Shown here: positions 43,729-53,469 of the stretch, in pieces
Position numbering within the stretch: the stretch's first letter is position 1
Layout of the letters: each line of letters opens with the position of its first letter
Assembly: GCF_018024495.1 (NCBI RefSeq)
Contig: NZ_CP071696.1
Span: 2,108,001 to 2,172,000 of the forward strand
DNA from: Agromyces archimandritae
GTDB lineage: Bacteria; Actinomycetota; Actinomycetes; Actinomycetales; Microbacteriaceae
DNA: 64,000 nt
Reading direction: 5' to 3'
The notes under the pieces: generated by a model
Seen by the model: the letters and a program-made list of their open reading frames with translations, nothing else
What the model was told of the DNA's origin: nothing
Database searches by the model: none
Program-made: the position numbers and the translations under genes

Positions 43729-45526
43729 GGCGAGCCCGGCCGGCGACGCCTGCCTCGCCCTCCTGACGGAGTTCGTGCGCCTCGGCATCCGCGACATCGT
43801 GATCGCGCCCGGTTCGCGCTCCCAGGCCCTGGCCCTCGTGGCGGCCGAGCTCGAACGGCACGGCGTCGTGCGCCTGCATGTGCGCATCGACGAGCGCAGC
43901 GCCGCGTTCCTCGCGCTGGGTCTCGCGCTCGAGTCGGGGCGCCCGGCGATCGTTGTGACGACCTCGGGCACGGCGGTCGCGAACCTGCACCCGGCGGTGC
44001 TCGAGGCCCACCACAGCGGTGTGCCGCTCATCGCGCTCACGGCCGACCGGCCGGAGGAGTTGCGCGGCATCCGCTCGAACCAGACGACGGTGCAGCCGGG
44101 CGTGTTCGCAGGCGCGGTGCGGCTGGAGCGCGACGTGCCGGCCCCCGAGGGCGACCCGGGCGAGGGTGAGCGGATGCGGGAGCTCGCCCGCATCGCGGTG
44201 CTCGCCGCGTCCGGGTGCGATGACGACGGCGCCCGGGTGCCGCACCCCGGCCCGGGCCCGGTGCATCTGAATCTGCAGTTGCGCGAGCCGCTCTCGGCGG
44301 CGGTGCGGATCGAGCAGGTGCCGGCGGCCGAACCGTTCACTCCGCTTCCGGAGCCGGCGGGCGGCACGGTCGTGCCGGCCGGTACGCCGACGATCGTCGT
44401 CGCGGGGGCGGGCGCCGGCCCCGGCGCCGAGGAGTTCGCCCGCGCCGGCGGCTGGCCGCTGATCGCGGAGGTCGTCTCGGGGGCGCACTTCGGCCCGAAC
44501 CTCGTCGTCGCCTATCGCGAACTGCTCGCGGATCCGGACTTCGGCGGGGCGGTCGGACGGGTCGTGGTGTTCGGCATCCCGACGCTGTCGCGCGAGGTGC
44601 CGGCCCTCATCGGCCGCCCCGAGGTGGAGGCGATCGTCGTCGCCCCGAGCGGCATCGAGTGGTACAACCCGGCGCATCGGGTCGCGCGTTTCGAGCGCCG
44701 CGTCGTGGCCGGGCCGGCCGACGGCACGCCCGAGGCGCGCGCGTGGCTCGGCCGCTGGGTGATGACGAGCCGGCGGATGCTCGAGCTCGCCGAGGCCGAG
44801 GGCGACGCCGCCGAAACCGCCGACATCGAAACCGCCGACGCCGAGGGCGCCGACACCGAGGCCGCCGCACCCGAGGACGCGGAGCTCGCGGCATCCACCG
44901 CCCCCGCGGCATCCACTGCCCCCGAAACCCCCGCCGCCTTCGACGACTACGCCGCCCGCCGCGACTACATGCGCCGGAACCTCGCCGAGCTCCGCCGCCC
45001 GATCACCCGCGCCGGCCTCGCCCGCGCCGTGTGGGCGGCGAGCTGGCCGCACGACCGTCTCGTGCTCGGCGCTTCGCGGCTCGTGCGCGAACTCGACCGC
45101 GTCGCCGTCGGCAAGCGCATCGAGGTGCGCGCCAACCGCGGCCTCTCCGGCATCGACGGCACGGTCTCGACCGCGCTCGGCGTCGCGATCGCGAGCGGCG
45201 CCGTCACGCGCGCCCTCATCGGCGACCTCACCCTGCTGCACGACGTCGGCGGGCTGCTGCTCGGCGAGGGCGAGGCGGTGCCGCGGCTGCAGCTCGTCGT
45301 CGGCAACGATCACGGCGGCACGATCTTCGACTCCCTCGAGGTGGCCGCGTCGGCGGATCCTGCGGCGTTCCGGCGCGTGCAGTCGACGCCGCAGGCGGTG
45401 GATCTCGCGGCCCTCGCCTCCGCATACGGCTGGGCGTATGCGCGTGCGACGACGCGCGGCGAACTCGACGGTCTGCTCACCGCGCCGGCCCCGGGCGTGA
45501 GCATCGTCGAAGTGCCCCTCGACTGA
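43721..45526 (+). CDS. menD: 2-Succinyl-5-enolpyruvyl-6-hydroxy-3-cyclohexene-1-carboxylate synthase
   Basis: ThDP-dependent committed step: joins isochorismate and 2-oxoglutarate. 601 residues. [61 protein letters not shown] and [14 protein letters not shown] are diagnostic. The ThDP-binding [18 protein letters not shown] and [14 protein letters not shown] are present, as is [12 protein letters not shown]. An acidic Ala/Glu/Asp/Thr-rich insert of ~60 residues (~365-420) separates the central and C-terminal domains and includes two GGCATCCAC motifs. Confidence 0.95.
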   Translation: MAEASPAGDACLALLTEFVRLGIRDIVIAPGSRSQALALVAAELERHGVVRLHVRIDERSAAFLALGLALESGRPAIVVTTSGTAVANLHPAVLEAHHSGVPLIALTADRPEELRGIRSNQTTVQPGVFAGAVRLERDVPAPEGDPGEGERMRELARIAVLAASGCDDDGARVPHPGPGPVHLNLQLREPLSAAVRIEQVPAAEPFTPLPEPAGGTVVPAGTPTIVVAGAGAGPGAEEFARAGGWPLIAEVVSGAHFGPNLVVAYRELLADPDFGGAVGRVVVFGIPTLSREVPALIGRPEVEAIVVAPSGIEWYNPAHRVARFERRVVAGPADGTPEARAWLGRWVMTSRRMLELAEAEGDAAETADIETADAEGADTEAAAPEDAELAASTAPAASTAPETPAAFDDYAARRDYMRRNLAELRRPITRAGLARAVWAASWPHDRLVLGASRLVRELDRVAVGKRIEVRANRGLSGIDGTVSTALGVAIASGAVTRALIGDLTLLHDVGGLLLGEGEAVPRLQLVVGNDHGGTIFDSLEVAASADPAAFRRVQSTPQAVDLAALASAYGWAYARATTRGELDGLLTAPAPGVSIVEVPLD

Positions 45527-45582
45527 TCCGGCCCGGCACGGCAGGATGGCCATGGTCGAGGGGGATGGCGGAAGGGGACGCG

Positions 45583-46440
45583 ATGGGGCGCGAGGCATTC
45601 TGGGGAGAGGATCCGACGCCGTTGCTGCGGGTCGGGCCGGGGTTCCGGCTGGTGGATGCCGCCAGCGATGCGACCCCGGGCTTCGACGGCGGCAAACGCG
45701 CCGGGCAGGCCGCGCTCGCCGAGGGCGCCGGCATCCTCGCCGACCAGCAGGAACTGCTCTTCGCCAACAGCCGCATGGGCGGCGACGAACGCCGCATCCT
45801 GCTCGTGCTGCAGGCGATGGACACCGCCGGCAAGGGCGGCATCGTGCGCCACGTCATGGGCGCCGTCGACCCGCAGGGCGTGCAGCTGGCCGCCTTCAAG
45901 AAGCCGACGCGGGCGGAACTCGCCCACGACTTCTTGTGGCGCATCCACGCGCGCGCGCCCGAGGCCGGCATGATCGGCGTCTTCGACCGTTCGCACTACG
46001 AGGACGTGCTGATCGGTCGGGTGCGGCACCTCGCCCCGCCCGAGGAGATCGAGCGGCGCTACGGCGCCATCGTCGACTTCGAGAACGAGCTGGTGGATGC
46101 CGGGACCACCGTCGTCAAGGTCATGCTGCACGTGTCGAAGGCCGAGCAGAAGGCGCGGCTCCGCGAACGCCTCGACCGGCCGGACAAGCACTGGAAGTAT
46201 CAGCCGGGCGACGTCGACGAGCGGATGCTGTGGGACGACTACCGCGACGCCTACCAGACGGTGTTCGAGCGCACGTCGACCGAGCGGGCGCCGTGGTTCG
46301 CGGTGCCCGCCGACCGCAAGTGGTACGCGCGGCTGGCCGTGCAGCATCTGCTCATCGAGGCGCTGGAGGCGATGGACCTCGACTGGCCGAAGGCGGACTT
46401 CGACGTCGCGGCCGAGCGGGCCAGGCTCGAGGCGAGCTGA
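45583..46440 (+). CDS. ppk2: Polyphosphate kinase 2 family nucleotide phosphotransferase
   Basis: 285 residues (from ATG 45583, chosen for its GAAGGGGA RBS; an in-frame ATG lies 18 nt upstream). Walker A MDTAGKGG at 79-86, then PTRAELAHDFLWRIHARAP, Walker B FDRSHYEDVLIGRV, and the lid KARLRERLDRPDKHWKYQPGD. Uses polyphosphate to phosphorylate NMP or NDP; class cannot be fixed from sequence. It sits inside the men region with no obvious pathway link. Confidence 0.92.
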   Translation: MGREAFWGEDPTPLLRVGPGFRLVDAASDATPGFDGGKRAGQAALAEGAGILADQQELLFANSRMGGDERRILLVLQAMDTAGKGGIVRHVMGAVDPQGVQLAAFKKPTRAELAHDFLWRIHARAPEAGMIGVFDRSHYEDVLIGRVRHLAPPEEIERRYGAIVDFENELVDAGTTVVKVMLHVSKAEQKARLRERLDRPDKHWKYQPGDVDERMLWDDYRDAYQTVFERTSTERAPWFAVPADRKWYARLAVQHLLIEALEAMDLDWPKADFDVAAERARLEAS

Positions 46441-46509
46441 CACCGGGGTGGATGCCGCGGCGCGCTGCGGTGCGGCCCGGCATCCGCTCGGCGAGGCGCC
46501 TCAGCCGCT

Positions 46510-47832
46510 TCAGCCGCCGAACGCGTCCACGATCGGGCGGAACTTCAGGACGGTCTCGGCGAGCTCGTCGGCCGGAACCGAGTCGTGCACGATGCCGCAG
46601 CCGGCGAACGCCGTCACCCGGCCGTCGTCGCCGACCTGCGCGCTGCGGAGGGCGATCGCCCATTCCCCGTCGCCGCCGCCGTCGATCCAGCCGACCGGCC
46701 CCGCATAGCGGCCGCGGTCGAAGCCTTCGAGTTCGGCGATCGCGGCGACCGCCTTCTTCCGCGGGGTGCCGGCGACGGCCGCCGTCGGGTGCACCGCGCG
46801 GACGAGGTCGAGGGCGTCGGATCCGTCGCCGAGCGTGCCCTTCAGATCGGTCGCGAGGTGCCACAGGTTCGGCAGCTGCAGGGTGAACGGTTCCGGGCTC
46901 GCGTCGAGCCGGGCGGTGTGCGGCTCCAGGCGCTTGACCGCCGAGGCGACGGCGAGCGCGTGCTCGGAGCGGCTCTTGGCGGATGCCGCGAGCTCGGCTG
47001 CGCTCACCCGGTCGGCCTCCTCGTCGCCGCCGCGGGGGGCGGTTCCGGCGAGCACGCGCGCCGATACGGTGCCGTGGTCGACGCGGACGAGCGTCTCCGG
47101 GCTCGCACCGATGAGGCCGTCGACGGCGAACACCCACGTGTCGGGGTAGTCGTCGGCGAGGCTGCCGAGTACGGCGCGCAGCCCGTCCTCCTCGTGCAGT
47201 TCCCCCTGCTGGGTGCGGGCGAGCACGACCTTCTCGAGCTCGCCGGCATCGATGCGCCGCACCGCTTCGGCGACGGCGGCCTCGTAGGCGGCGGGTGGCA
47301 GCGCAGCCGGCTCGAAGGCGATGCGCGGGGCCCGTCGGCGCGGGGCCGGCTCCGGGATGCCGGGGGCGTCGGTGTCGGTGTACGTGTCCGGCGAGTGGAT
47401 GCCGCCGGGCGCCCCGGCCGGCTCGGGCGCCGCACCGGCATCCGCACCCGACCCCCGCCCGCCAGGCACGAGTTCGATGCGCGTCAGCCACGAGCGGCCG
47501 TCGCGTTTGCCGAGCACGAGCTCCGGCACCACGAGCACGCTCGTCGACGCGGAATCGTCGGCGAAGGCGAACGCGCCGAAGGCGATGAGACCGGTACCGG
47601 GCAGCCCCACCCGGTCGTCGACGTCGGCGAGCTCGGCGAGCTCGGCCCATGCGGCGCCGGCGTCGTCGATGCGGCCCGGCCCCGTCGATTCGATGCGGAG
47701 CGTCTCCCCGAGGCCGATCATGCCCTCGCCGCGGCGCAGCCACACGAGCGGCGTGCGAGGGTCGGCCCGGCGGAGCAGCGGATCGGCCTCGTCGATGGGC
47801 TCGGTGCGCACCCGGAGTCGTACAGCGGTCAC
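46510..47832 (-). CDS. menF: Isochorismate synthase
   Basis: Converts chorismate to isochorismate for menaquinone. 440 residues. The C-terminal chorismate-binding domain (~185-435) has EKVVLARTQQ, FAVDGLIGASPETLVRV, VLAGTAPRG, HTARLDASPEPFTLQLPNLWHLATDLKG, VHPTAAVAGTPRKKAVA, GPVGWIDGGGDGEWAIALRSA and GCGIVHDSVPADEL. An Ala/Pro/Gly-rich linker with GGATGCC codons lies at ~150-185. GTG start, divergent from menG with 51 bp between, so the two probably share regulatory DNA. Confidence 0.94.
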   Translation of the reverse strand: MTAVRLRVRTEPIDEADPLLRRADPRTPLVWLRRGEGMIGLGETLRIESTGPGRIDDAGAAWAELAELADVDDRVGLPGTGLIAFGAFAFADDSASTSVLVVPELVLGKRDGRSWLTRIELVPGGRGSGADAGAAPEPAGAPGGIHSPDTYTDTDAPGIPEPAPRRRAPRIAFEPAALPPAAYEAAVAEAVRRIDAGELEKVVLARTQQGELHEEDGLRAVLGSLADDYPDTWVFAVDGLIGASPETLVRVDHGTVSARVLAGTAPRGGDEEADRVSAAELAASAKSRSEHALAVASAVKRLEPHTARLDASPEPFTLQLPNLWHLATDLKGTLGDGSDALDLVRAVHPTAAVAGTPRKKAVAAIAELEGFDRGRYAGPVGWIDGGGDGEWAIALRSAQVGDDGRVTAFAGCGIVHDSVPADELAETVLKFRPIVDAFGG

Positions 47833-47883
47833 CGCTCAAGGGTACGCCGCACCCCTGTCGGCGGGGCCGCCTACACTCGGAGG

Positions 47884-48645
47884 GTGACCCGCGCAGACCT
47901 CGAGAAGCAGCCCGAGCAGGTGTCGGCCATGTTCGACCAGGTCGCGGCCCGCTACGACTTCACCAACAACGTCCTCTCGGTCGGCAACGCCCCGCTCTGG
48001 CGTGTGGCGACGACCCGCGCCGTCGCGCCGAAGATGGGGGAACGGATCCTCGACGTCGCCGCAGGCACCGGCACCTCGAGCGCGAGCCTGGCATCCACCG
48101 GCGCCCACGTCGTCGCCGCCGACTTCTCGCCCGGCATGATCGAGGTCGGCCGGGCCCGGCAGGCCCACCGCGCGCACATCGAGTTCGTGCAGGCGGATGC
48201 CATGGCCCTCCCCTTCGACGACGACACGTTCGATGCCGTCACGATCTCCTTCGGGCTGCGGAACGTCGCCGACCCCGCCAGGGCGCTCGCCGAGTTCTTC
48301 CGCGTCACCAAGCCCGGCGGCCGCCTCGTCGTCTGCGAGTTCTCGAAGCCGCCGCACCCGCTCATCCGCACCGGGTACGGCCTCTGGCAGCGCTACGCGA
48401 TGCCCGTGCTCACGCGGCTCGTCAGCTCGAACGACCAGGCCTACGACTACCTGAACGAGTCGATCGACGCGTGGCCCGACCAGGCCGCGCTCGCCCGCAT
48501 GATCCAGGGCGCCGGCTACCGACGGGTCGCCTGGCGCAACCTCACCGGCGGTATCGTCGCGCTGCACCGGGGGTGGAAGCCCGCGAAGGCCGAGGAACCC
48601 GCAGCCGGCGGCGAGCCCGCGGCATCCACCGCCGACGGTTCGTAG
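47884..48645 (+). CDS. menG: Demethylmenaquinone methyltransferase
   Basis: SAM-dependent final methylation of demethylmenaquinone. 253 residues. MFDQVAARYDFTNNVLSVG at the N-terminus, SAM motif I ILDVAAGTGTSS, and FGLRNVADPARALAEFFRVTKPGGRLVVCEFSKP identify MenG/UbiE. GTG start. The last ~20 residues (EEPAAGGEPAASTADGS) are variable and contain the GGCATCCACC motif. Confidence 0.95.
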   Translation: MTRADLEKQPEQVSAMFDQVAARYDFTNNVLSVGNAPLWRVATTRAVAPKMGERILDVAAGTGTSSASLASTGAHVVAADFSPGMIEVGRARQAHRAHIEFVQADAMALPFDDDTFDAVTISFGLRNVADPARALAEFFRVTKPGGRLVVCEFSKPPHPLIRTGYGLWQRYAMPVLTRLVSSNDQAYDYLNESIDAWPDQAALARMIQGAGYRRVAWRNLTGGIVALHRGWKPAKAEEPAAGGEPAASTADGS

Positions 48646-48686
48646 CCCGGGCCGTGGCGCATGCGCCGCCGGGTAGGCTGGATGCT

Positions 48687-49808
48687 GTGAATCCCAGCCC
48701 TCCGGTCGCGCGTCGCGCCTCCTCGCTGGTCGCCAATCTCGGCCTCAGCGAACGGATCTTCGCCTCTGCGGCCGACAAGGCGATGGCCAGGGCGATCGAC
48801 GCAGGCCTCGACCGGGTCGAGGCGGGCCTGGCCGAACAGGTGCGCTTCGCCGACCCGATCGCCGACGCATCCACCCGATACCTGCTCGAGGCCGGCGGCA
48901 AGCGCGTGCGGCCCATGCTCACCCTGCTCGCCGCCCAGCTCGGCGACGGCGTCACCGACGAGGTCGTCACCGCCGCCGAGGCGATCGAGATCACCCACCT
49001 CGCGAGCCTCTACCACGACGACGTCATGGACGAGGCCGAGCGGCGCCGCGGCGTGCCCAGCGCGCAGACCGTCTGGGGCAACTCCGTCGCGATCCTCACC
49101 GGCGACCTGCTCTTCGCACGCGCGAGCCAGCTCATGGCCGACCTCGGCGAGCGGGCCATCCGCATGCAGGCCGACACCTTCGAACGCCTCGTGCTCGGGC
49201 AGCTGCACGAAACCGTCGGCGCCCAGCCCGGCGACGACGCCATCGCCCACTACCTGCAGGTGCTCGCCGACAAGACCGGGTCGCTGATCGCCGCCGCCGC
49301 GCATTCCGGCGTCGTGTTCTCCAATGCCGACCCCGCCTACCGGCAGCCCATGGTCGACTTCGGCGAACGCGTCGGCGTCGCCTTCCAGCTCGTCGACGAC
49401 GTCATCGACCTCTCGCCGAAACCCGCCGAGACCGGCAAGGTGCCCGGCACCGACCTGCGCGCCGGCGTCGTCACCCTGCCGCTGCTGCGCCTCCGCGAGC
49501 ACGCCCGCTCCGACGCAGCATCCGCGAACCTGCTCGCCCGCATCGAACGCGGCATCCTCGCCTTCGCCGATCCCGTCACCGGCGAATCGGTCGACACGAA
49601 CACCGCCGCAGCCCTCGCCGTGCCAGAGCCCGCCGCCGTCGATGCGCTCGTCGAAGAGCTCCGCGAGCACCCGGCCACCGCCGAGACCACGGCCGAAGCC
49701 CGCCGCTGGGCTCGCGACGCCGTCGCCGCCCTGGCCCCGCTTCCCGCCGGCGGCGTGAAGAAGGCGCTCACCCGATTCGCCGAGACCATCGTGGAAAGAA
49801 CCAACTGA
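48687..49808 (+). CDS. Long-chain trans-polyprenyl diphosphate synthase
   Basis: 373 residues. Supplies the side chain for MenA. First Asp-rich motif HDDVMDEAERRRG near 111 and second QLVDDVIDL near 235; GGKRVRPML binds IPP. Small/bulky residues upstream of the first motif suggest a long product (C35-C50), but chain length cannot be read off. GTG start 42 bp after menG, so it is in the same operon. GTGA-type close junction with the next gene (1 base). Confidence 0.92.
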   Translation: MNPSPPVARRASSLVANLGLSERIFASAADKAMARAIDAGLDRVEAGLAEQVRFADPIADASTRYLLEAGGKRVRPMLTLLAAQLGDGVTDEVVTAAEAIEITHLASLYHDDVMDEAERRRGVPSAQTVWGNSVAILTGDLLFARASQLMADLGERAIRMQADTFERLVLGQLHETVGAQPGDDAIAHYLQVLADKTGSLIAAAAHSGVVFSNADPAYRQPMVDFGERVGVAFQLVDDVIDLSPKPAETGKVPGTDLRAGVVTLPLLRLREHARSDAASANLLARIERGILAFADPVTGESVDTNTAAALAVPEPAAVDALVEELREHPATAETTAEARRWARDAVAALAPLPAGGVKKALTRFAETIVERTN

Positions 49809-49809
49809 C

Positions 49810-51252
49810 GTGACCGAACGCAACAAGCTCCGCCTCGCCATCGTCGGCGCCGGCCCCGCCGGCATCTACGCAGCCGACATCCTCCTGAAGGCCGAGCGCA
49901 ACTTCGACGTGTCGATCGACCTCTTCGACCGTCTGCCCGCCCCCTACGGGCTCGTCCGCTACGGCGTCGCCCCCGACCACCCGCGCATCAAGGGCATCAT
50001 CAACGCCCTCCGCGAGGTGCTCGACCGCGGCGACATCCGCATCTTCGGCAACGTCGAGTTCGGCAGCGACCTCACCGTCGACGACCTCAAGCGCCACTAT
50101 CACGCCGTCATCTTCGCGACCGGCGCCGTGCGCGACGCCGAGCTCGGCATCCCCGGCATCGAACTGGGCGGCTCCTACGGCGCCGGCGACTTCGTCAGCT
50201 GGTACGACGGCCACCCCGACTACCCGCGCGAGTGGCCCCTCGACGCGAAGCAGGTCGCCGTCATTGGCAACGGCAACGTCGCCCTCGACGTGTCGCGCAT
50301 CCTCGCCAAGCACGCCGAAGACCTCCTGCCGACCGAGATCCCCGACAACGTCTACGAGGGCCTGCAGGACTCGGCCGTCACCGACGTGCACGTCTTCGGC
50401 CGCCGCGGCCCCACCTCGGTCAAGTTCACCCCGCTCGAGCTCCGCGAACTCGGCGAACTGCGCGATGTCGACATGATCGTCTACGACGAGGACTTCGACT
50501 ACGACGAGCAGGCGAAGGCCGCCGTCGCCGGCAACAAGCAGGTCTTCGTCATCGACAAGGTGCTGAACCAGTGGCGTCGGCGCGAGACCGGCCAGGCCTC
50601 CCGCCGCCTGCACCTGCACTTCTTCGCGAAGCCGATCGAGATCGTCGGCGACGACGTCGGGCAGGTCTCGGCCATCCGCTACGAGCGCACCGAGCCCGAC
50701 GGCGAGGGCGGCGTCGTCGGCACCGGCGAGATCCGCGAACTGCCCGTGCAGGCCGTCTACCGCGCCGTCGGCTACTTCGGCTCGCCCCTTCCCGGCATCC
50801 CGTTCGACAAGCGCTACGGCATCATCCCGAACCACGAGGGACAGGTGCAGCTGCGCGACAAGGAGACCGGCGAGACCCGCCAGGCCTACGGCGTCTACGC
50901 CACCGGCTGGATCAAGCGCGGCCCCGTCGGCCTCATCGGACACACGAAGTCCGACGCGATGGAGACCGTCGCCCACCTCATCAACGACCTCGGCAACTGG
51001 TGGACCCCCGAGTCGCCCTCCGAGGAGTCGATCGTGGAACTCCTCGAGTCCCGCGGCATCCTCTGGACCGACCTCGAAGGCTGGCACCGCCTCGACGAGC
51101 ACGAGATCGCCGCCGGGCAGCCCTTCGGCCGCGCCCGCATCAAGGTCGTCCCGCGCGACGACATGGTGCACATCTCGCGCGACGAGCTGCCCGACGAGGT
51201 CCGTGGTGCGGACGCCGGAGCGCAGGCCGATTCGGAGCGCGCGGGGGAGTAA
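49810..51252 (+). CDS. Ferredoxin-NADP+ reductase, FprA/adrenodoxin-reductase-like
   Basis: 480 residues, cytosolic flavoprotein. FAD motif LAIVGAGPAGIYAADILL at 9-26, LPAPYGLVRYGVAPDHP, and NADP motif VAVIGNGNVALDVSRIL near 155 with the HVFGRRGP loop. The C-terminus (ATGWIKRGPVGLIGHTKSDAMETV) is diagnostic for the FprA/adrenodoxin reductase group. It follows the prenyl synthase by one base, so it is co-transcribed with menG. The last ~20 residues are Ala/Asp-rich and variable. Confidence 0.94.
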   Translation: MTERNKLRLAIVGAGPAGIYAADILLKAERNFDVSIDLFDRLPAPYGLVRYGVAPDHPRIKGIINALREVLDRGDIRIFGNVEFGSDLTVDDLKRHYHAVIFATGAVRDAELGIPGIELGGSYGAGDFVSWYDGHPDYPREWPLDAKQVAVIGNGNVALDVSRILAKHAEDLLPTEIPDNVYEGLQDSAVTDVHVFGRRGPTSVKFTPLELRELGELRDVDMIVYDEDFDYDEQAKAAVAGNKQVFVIDKVLNQWRRRETGQASRRLHLHFFAKPIEIVGDDVGQVSAIRYERTEPDGEGGVVGTGEIRELPVQAVYRAVGYFGSPLPGIPFDKRYGIIPNHEGQVQLRDKETGETRQAYGVYATGWIKRGPVGLIGHTKSDAMETVAHLINDLGNWWTPESPSEESIVELLESRGILWTDLEGWHRLDEHEIAAGQPFGRARIKVVPRDDMVHISRDELPDEVRGADAGAQADSERAGE

Positions 51253-51347
51253 CGGGGGCGCCTTCGTCCGCGGTCGGCTGCGGGTTATCCACAGGTGGAT
51301 GCCGGGTCGCGCCGCAGCCTTCGCGCGACGCACTAGGCTCGCCGACC

Positions 51348-51980
51348 ATGACGGTCATCCTCCTCGGCGGCGCGACGGTCTTCGGCTGGGCCGCCGGATG
51401 GTGGCCGATCCGCACCGTCGCCAACGCGCACGCGCACGGCGCCCGGCTGCACCGCCCCGGTGTGCGCACGGCGATCGCCGTGGCCGCCGCCGCCGCGTTC
51501 GGCCTCGTCGCGTGGGGCGTCGGCTGGTCGCCGCTGCTGCCGGCCGCGCTGCTGTTCACCGCCGCAGGGGTCGCTGCCGCCGCCGTCGACCTCGTCGAGC
51601 ACCGCCTGCCGAACGCGATCCTCGCCGCCGGAACCGTCACGGTGCTCGCCGCGATCGTCGTCGCCTCCTGGGTGCACGGCTGGGGGCTGCTGTTCGGCTC
51701 GCTCGCCGGCGGTGCGGCGATGCTCGCCAGCTACGCGGTGGTCGCCCTGATCTCGCCGCGCTCGATGGGCATGGGCGATGTCAAGCTCGCCGGCTTCATC
51801 GGCCTCACCCTCGGGGCGTTCGGCGTCACTCCGTGGCTCGTCGGCCTCGTCGCTGCGTTCATCCTCGGCGGCATCGTCGCCCTCGCCGCCCTCGTCTCGC
51901 GCCGCGCATCCCTCGCCTCGGTCATCCCCTTCGGCCCCTCGATGGTCGCCGGCGCGATCGTCGCCCTCGCCCTGGGCTGA
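51348..51980 (+). CDS. Prepilin peptidase-like A24 aspartyl protease
   Basis: 210 residues, about six to seven helices. The two catalytic Asp regions are AAAVDLVEHRLPNAIL and MGMGDVKLAGFIGL. The N-terminal methyltransferase domain of long prepilin peptidases is absent, as in TadV/CpaA-like short forms. No pilin or tad gene is in the window, so its substrate lies elsewhere. Confidence 0.87.
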   Translation: MTVILLGGATVFGWAAGWWPIRTVANAHAHGARLHRPGVRTAIAVAAAAAFGLVAWGVGWSPLLPAALLFTAAGVAAAAVDLVEHRLPNAILAAGTVTVLAAIVVASWVHGWGLLFGSLAGGAAMLASYAVVALISPRSMGMGDVKLAGFIGLTLGAFGVTPWLVGLVAAFILGGIVALAALVSRRASLASVIPFGPSMVAGAIVALALG

Positions 51981-52217
51981 CGCCCGGCATCCACCGCGCG
52001 CTGCTCGCGTCGGCCGCGCCCGCCGCGCCGCGCCCGCCGCGCCCGCCGTTCCGCCGCGCCCGCCGTTCCGCCGCGCCCGCCGTTCCGCCGTGCCGGGCGC
52101 TCTCGCCGTTCCGCTGCGACCACTGCGCGCTGCCCGCCCGGCATCCACCGCGCGCTGGCTGCGCATGCCGCGTCCGCCGCGCTGCGCCCGCCCCGCCGCG
52201 CCCGGCATCCGCTCCCC

Positions 52218-52316
52218 CGTAGGAGTGCCGATCTCCCGAACAAAGCTCCGTAGGAGTGCCGATCTCCCGCCGGAGTACCGGGAAGTCGGAACTCCCACGG
52301 GAGATCGGCACTCCTA
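52218..52316. repeat. GGAGTGCC-family hairpin
   Basis: Perfect outer arms TAGGAGTGCCGATCTCCCG (52251-52269) and its reverse complement (52298-52316); the inner part pairs imperfectly. A direct half-copy precedes it at 52219-52238. Confidence 0.88.
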
Positions 52317-52320
52317 GGTC

Positions 52321-52375
52321 GTGTTGCGGAACTCCGCACGCGCTGCGGTGCACGACGGGCGGAGTTCCGCAACAC
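52321..52375. repeat. Perfect 17-bp stem-loop, GTGTTGCGGAACTCCGC arms
   Basis: Arms at 52321-52337 and 52359-52375 are exact reverse complements around a 21-nt loop. The stem sequence differs from the adjacent GGAGTGCC hairpin. The position, 36 bp beyond the stop of the minus-strand hydrolase gene, suits a terminator. Confidence 0.8.
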
Positions 52376-52410
52376 TCCCGAGGCGGCCGCGCGTCCGGGC
52401 CGGGCGCAGC

Positions 52411-53400
52411 CTACGCGCGCGGGCGGTACCCGGTGAGCCACCGGGTGATCGCCGCATAGGCGGCCGCACGCGCAGCCTTCCGCGACAGGAAGATGTCGTG
52501 CAGGGCGCCGTCGATGCGGTCGACGGTGACCGACGGCCCGAGGTCCAGGGCGCGTTCGGCGATGTCGTCGACGACGAGCACGATGTCGCTCGTGCGCATC
52601 GCCTCGCTCCACCGGGTCTGGATCGTCGACCGGGCCGACACGAGCGCGAGCACCGGGCTTCCGACATCCACCCCCGCTGCGATCGCCGCCTGCCCCTTCA
52701 GGATCGCCGCCAGCCATGCGGCGTGCGTCGGGAAGCCGCGATCCATCCGCCACTCGTGGTTGTACTCCCATTCGCCGCCCTGCGCGCGGTCGATCGAACG
52801 GGCGTAGAAACCGAGGTCGACGTTCGGCAGCGGCCCGAGCGGGTTCACCCGCGCCCCGAGCGAGATCATCGGCGCCAGCGCCTCGCGGCCGATACGGCTC
52901 GTCTGGAACTCCAGCCACGGGCTGTTCAGCACGAGCGCGGCCGCCCGCCCGTGATGCCGCGCCGCCCAGAGGCTCAGCGTCAGCCCGCCCGTCGAATGCC
53001 CGAGGAGGATCAGCGGCCGCGCCGGCGCCGCCCCCTGCCCGTGGCCGATCTCCTCGAGCGCCGCCTCGATATCGGCGTCGTAGTCGCTGAGGTCGGCGAT
53101 GAACCCGGGCGTCTGCCCGGGCCGCAGGCTGCGCCCGTACTTGCGGAGGTCGAGGGCGTGGAAGCGCGCCCCGGCATCCGCCCAGAACCGCGCGAGCTCG
53201 GGATTGAAGAAGTAGTCGTTCCAGCCGTGCACATACAGCACGTCGGCGCCCTGCGCGGCGCCCGCACGCAGCCGCAGGCGCGGGCCCGGCCGGTACCGCA
53301 CGAGGGTCGCGACGATCGGCCCCTCGGCGTCCTCGCCGAGCGGCAGCGTCTTCTGCTCGAAACCGCCGCCGAGCACGTCCGGCCGCCAGTCTTCCCCCAT
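52411..53400 (-). CDS. Alpha/beta hydrolase (lysophospholipase-like)
   Basis: 329 residues. The nucleophile motif GHSTGGLTLSLWAARH, the oxyanion YVHGWNDYFF, and the LRKYGRSLRPGQ segment match the serine-aminopeptidase/lysophospholipase group. The final catalytic His is likely in LHDIFLSRK (DGALHD). The ATG at 53400 has AGGAGG 7 bp upstream. The frame stays open a further ~130 codons through Gly/Ala/Arg-rich repeat DNA, which is not taken as coding. It is not a convincing MenH, because the sequence lacks MenH-type context. Confidence 0.87.
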   Translation of the reverse strand: MGEDWRPDVLGGGFEQKTLPLGEDAEGPIVATLVRYRPGPRLRLRAGAAQGADVLYVHGWNDYFFNPELARFWADAGARFHALDLRKYGRSLRPGQTPGFIADLSDYDADIEAALEEIGHGQGAAPARPLILLGHSTGGLTLSLWAARHHGRAAALVLNSPWLEFQTSRIGREALAPMISLGARVNPLGPLPNVDLGFYARSIDRAQGGEWEYNHEWRMDRGFPTHAAWLAAILKGQAAIAAGVDVGSPVLALVSARSTIQTRWSEAMRTSDIVLVVDDIAERALDLGPSVTVDRIDGALHDIFLSRKAARAAAYAAITRWLTGYRPRA

Positions 53401-53469
53401 CGTGGGCCTCCTCCCGGCCAGCGTATCGAGCGGCCGGGTGCGGATGCCCGAGCGCGCCCGAGACGTGCC

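Larger units (their letters stand above)
51981..52410. other. Repeat-rich intergenic region
   Basis: 430 bp. 51997-52090 is a degenerate tandem of GCGCCCGCCGTTCCGCC-like units. 52218-52316 is a GGAGTGCC-family hairpin, and 52321-52375 is a separate perfect hairpin. No coding sequence is supported. Confidence 0.7.

Noticed and set aside
52411..53400. The missing menH
   Set aside because: The alpha/beta hydrolase resembles lysophospholipase-type enzymes and lies outside the men operons; fold alone is not enough.
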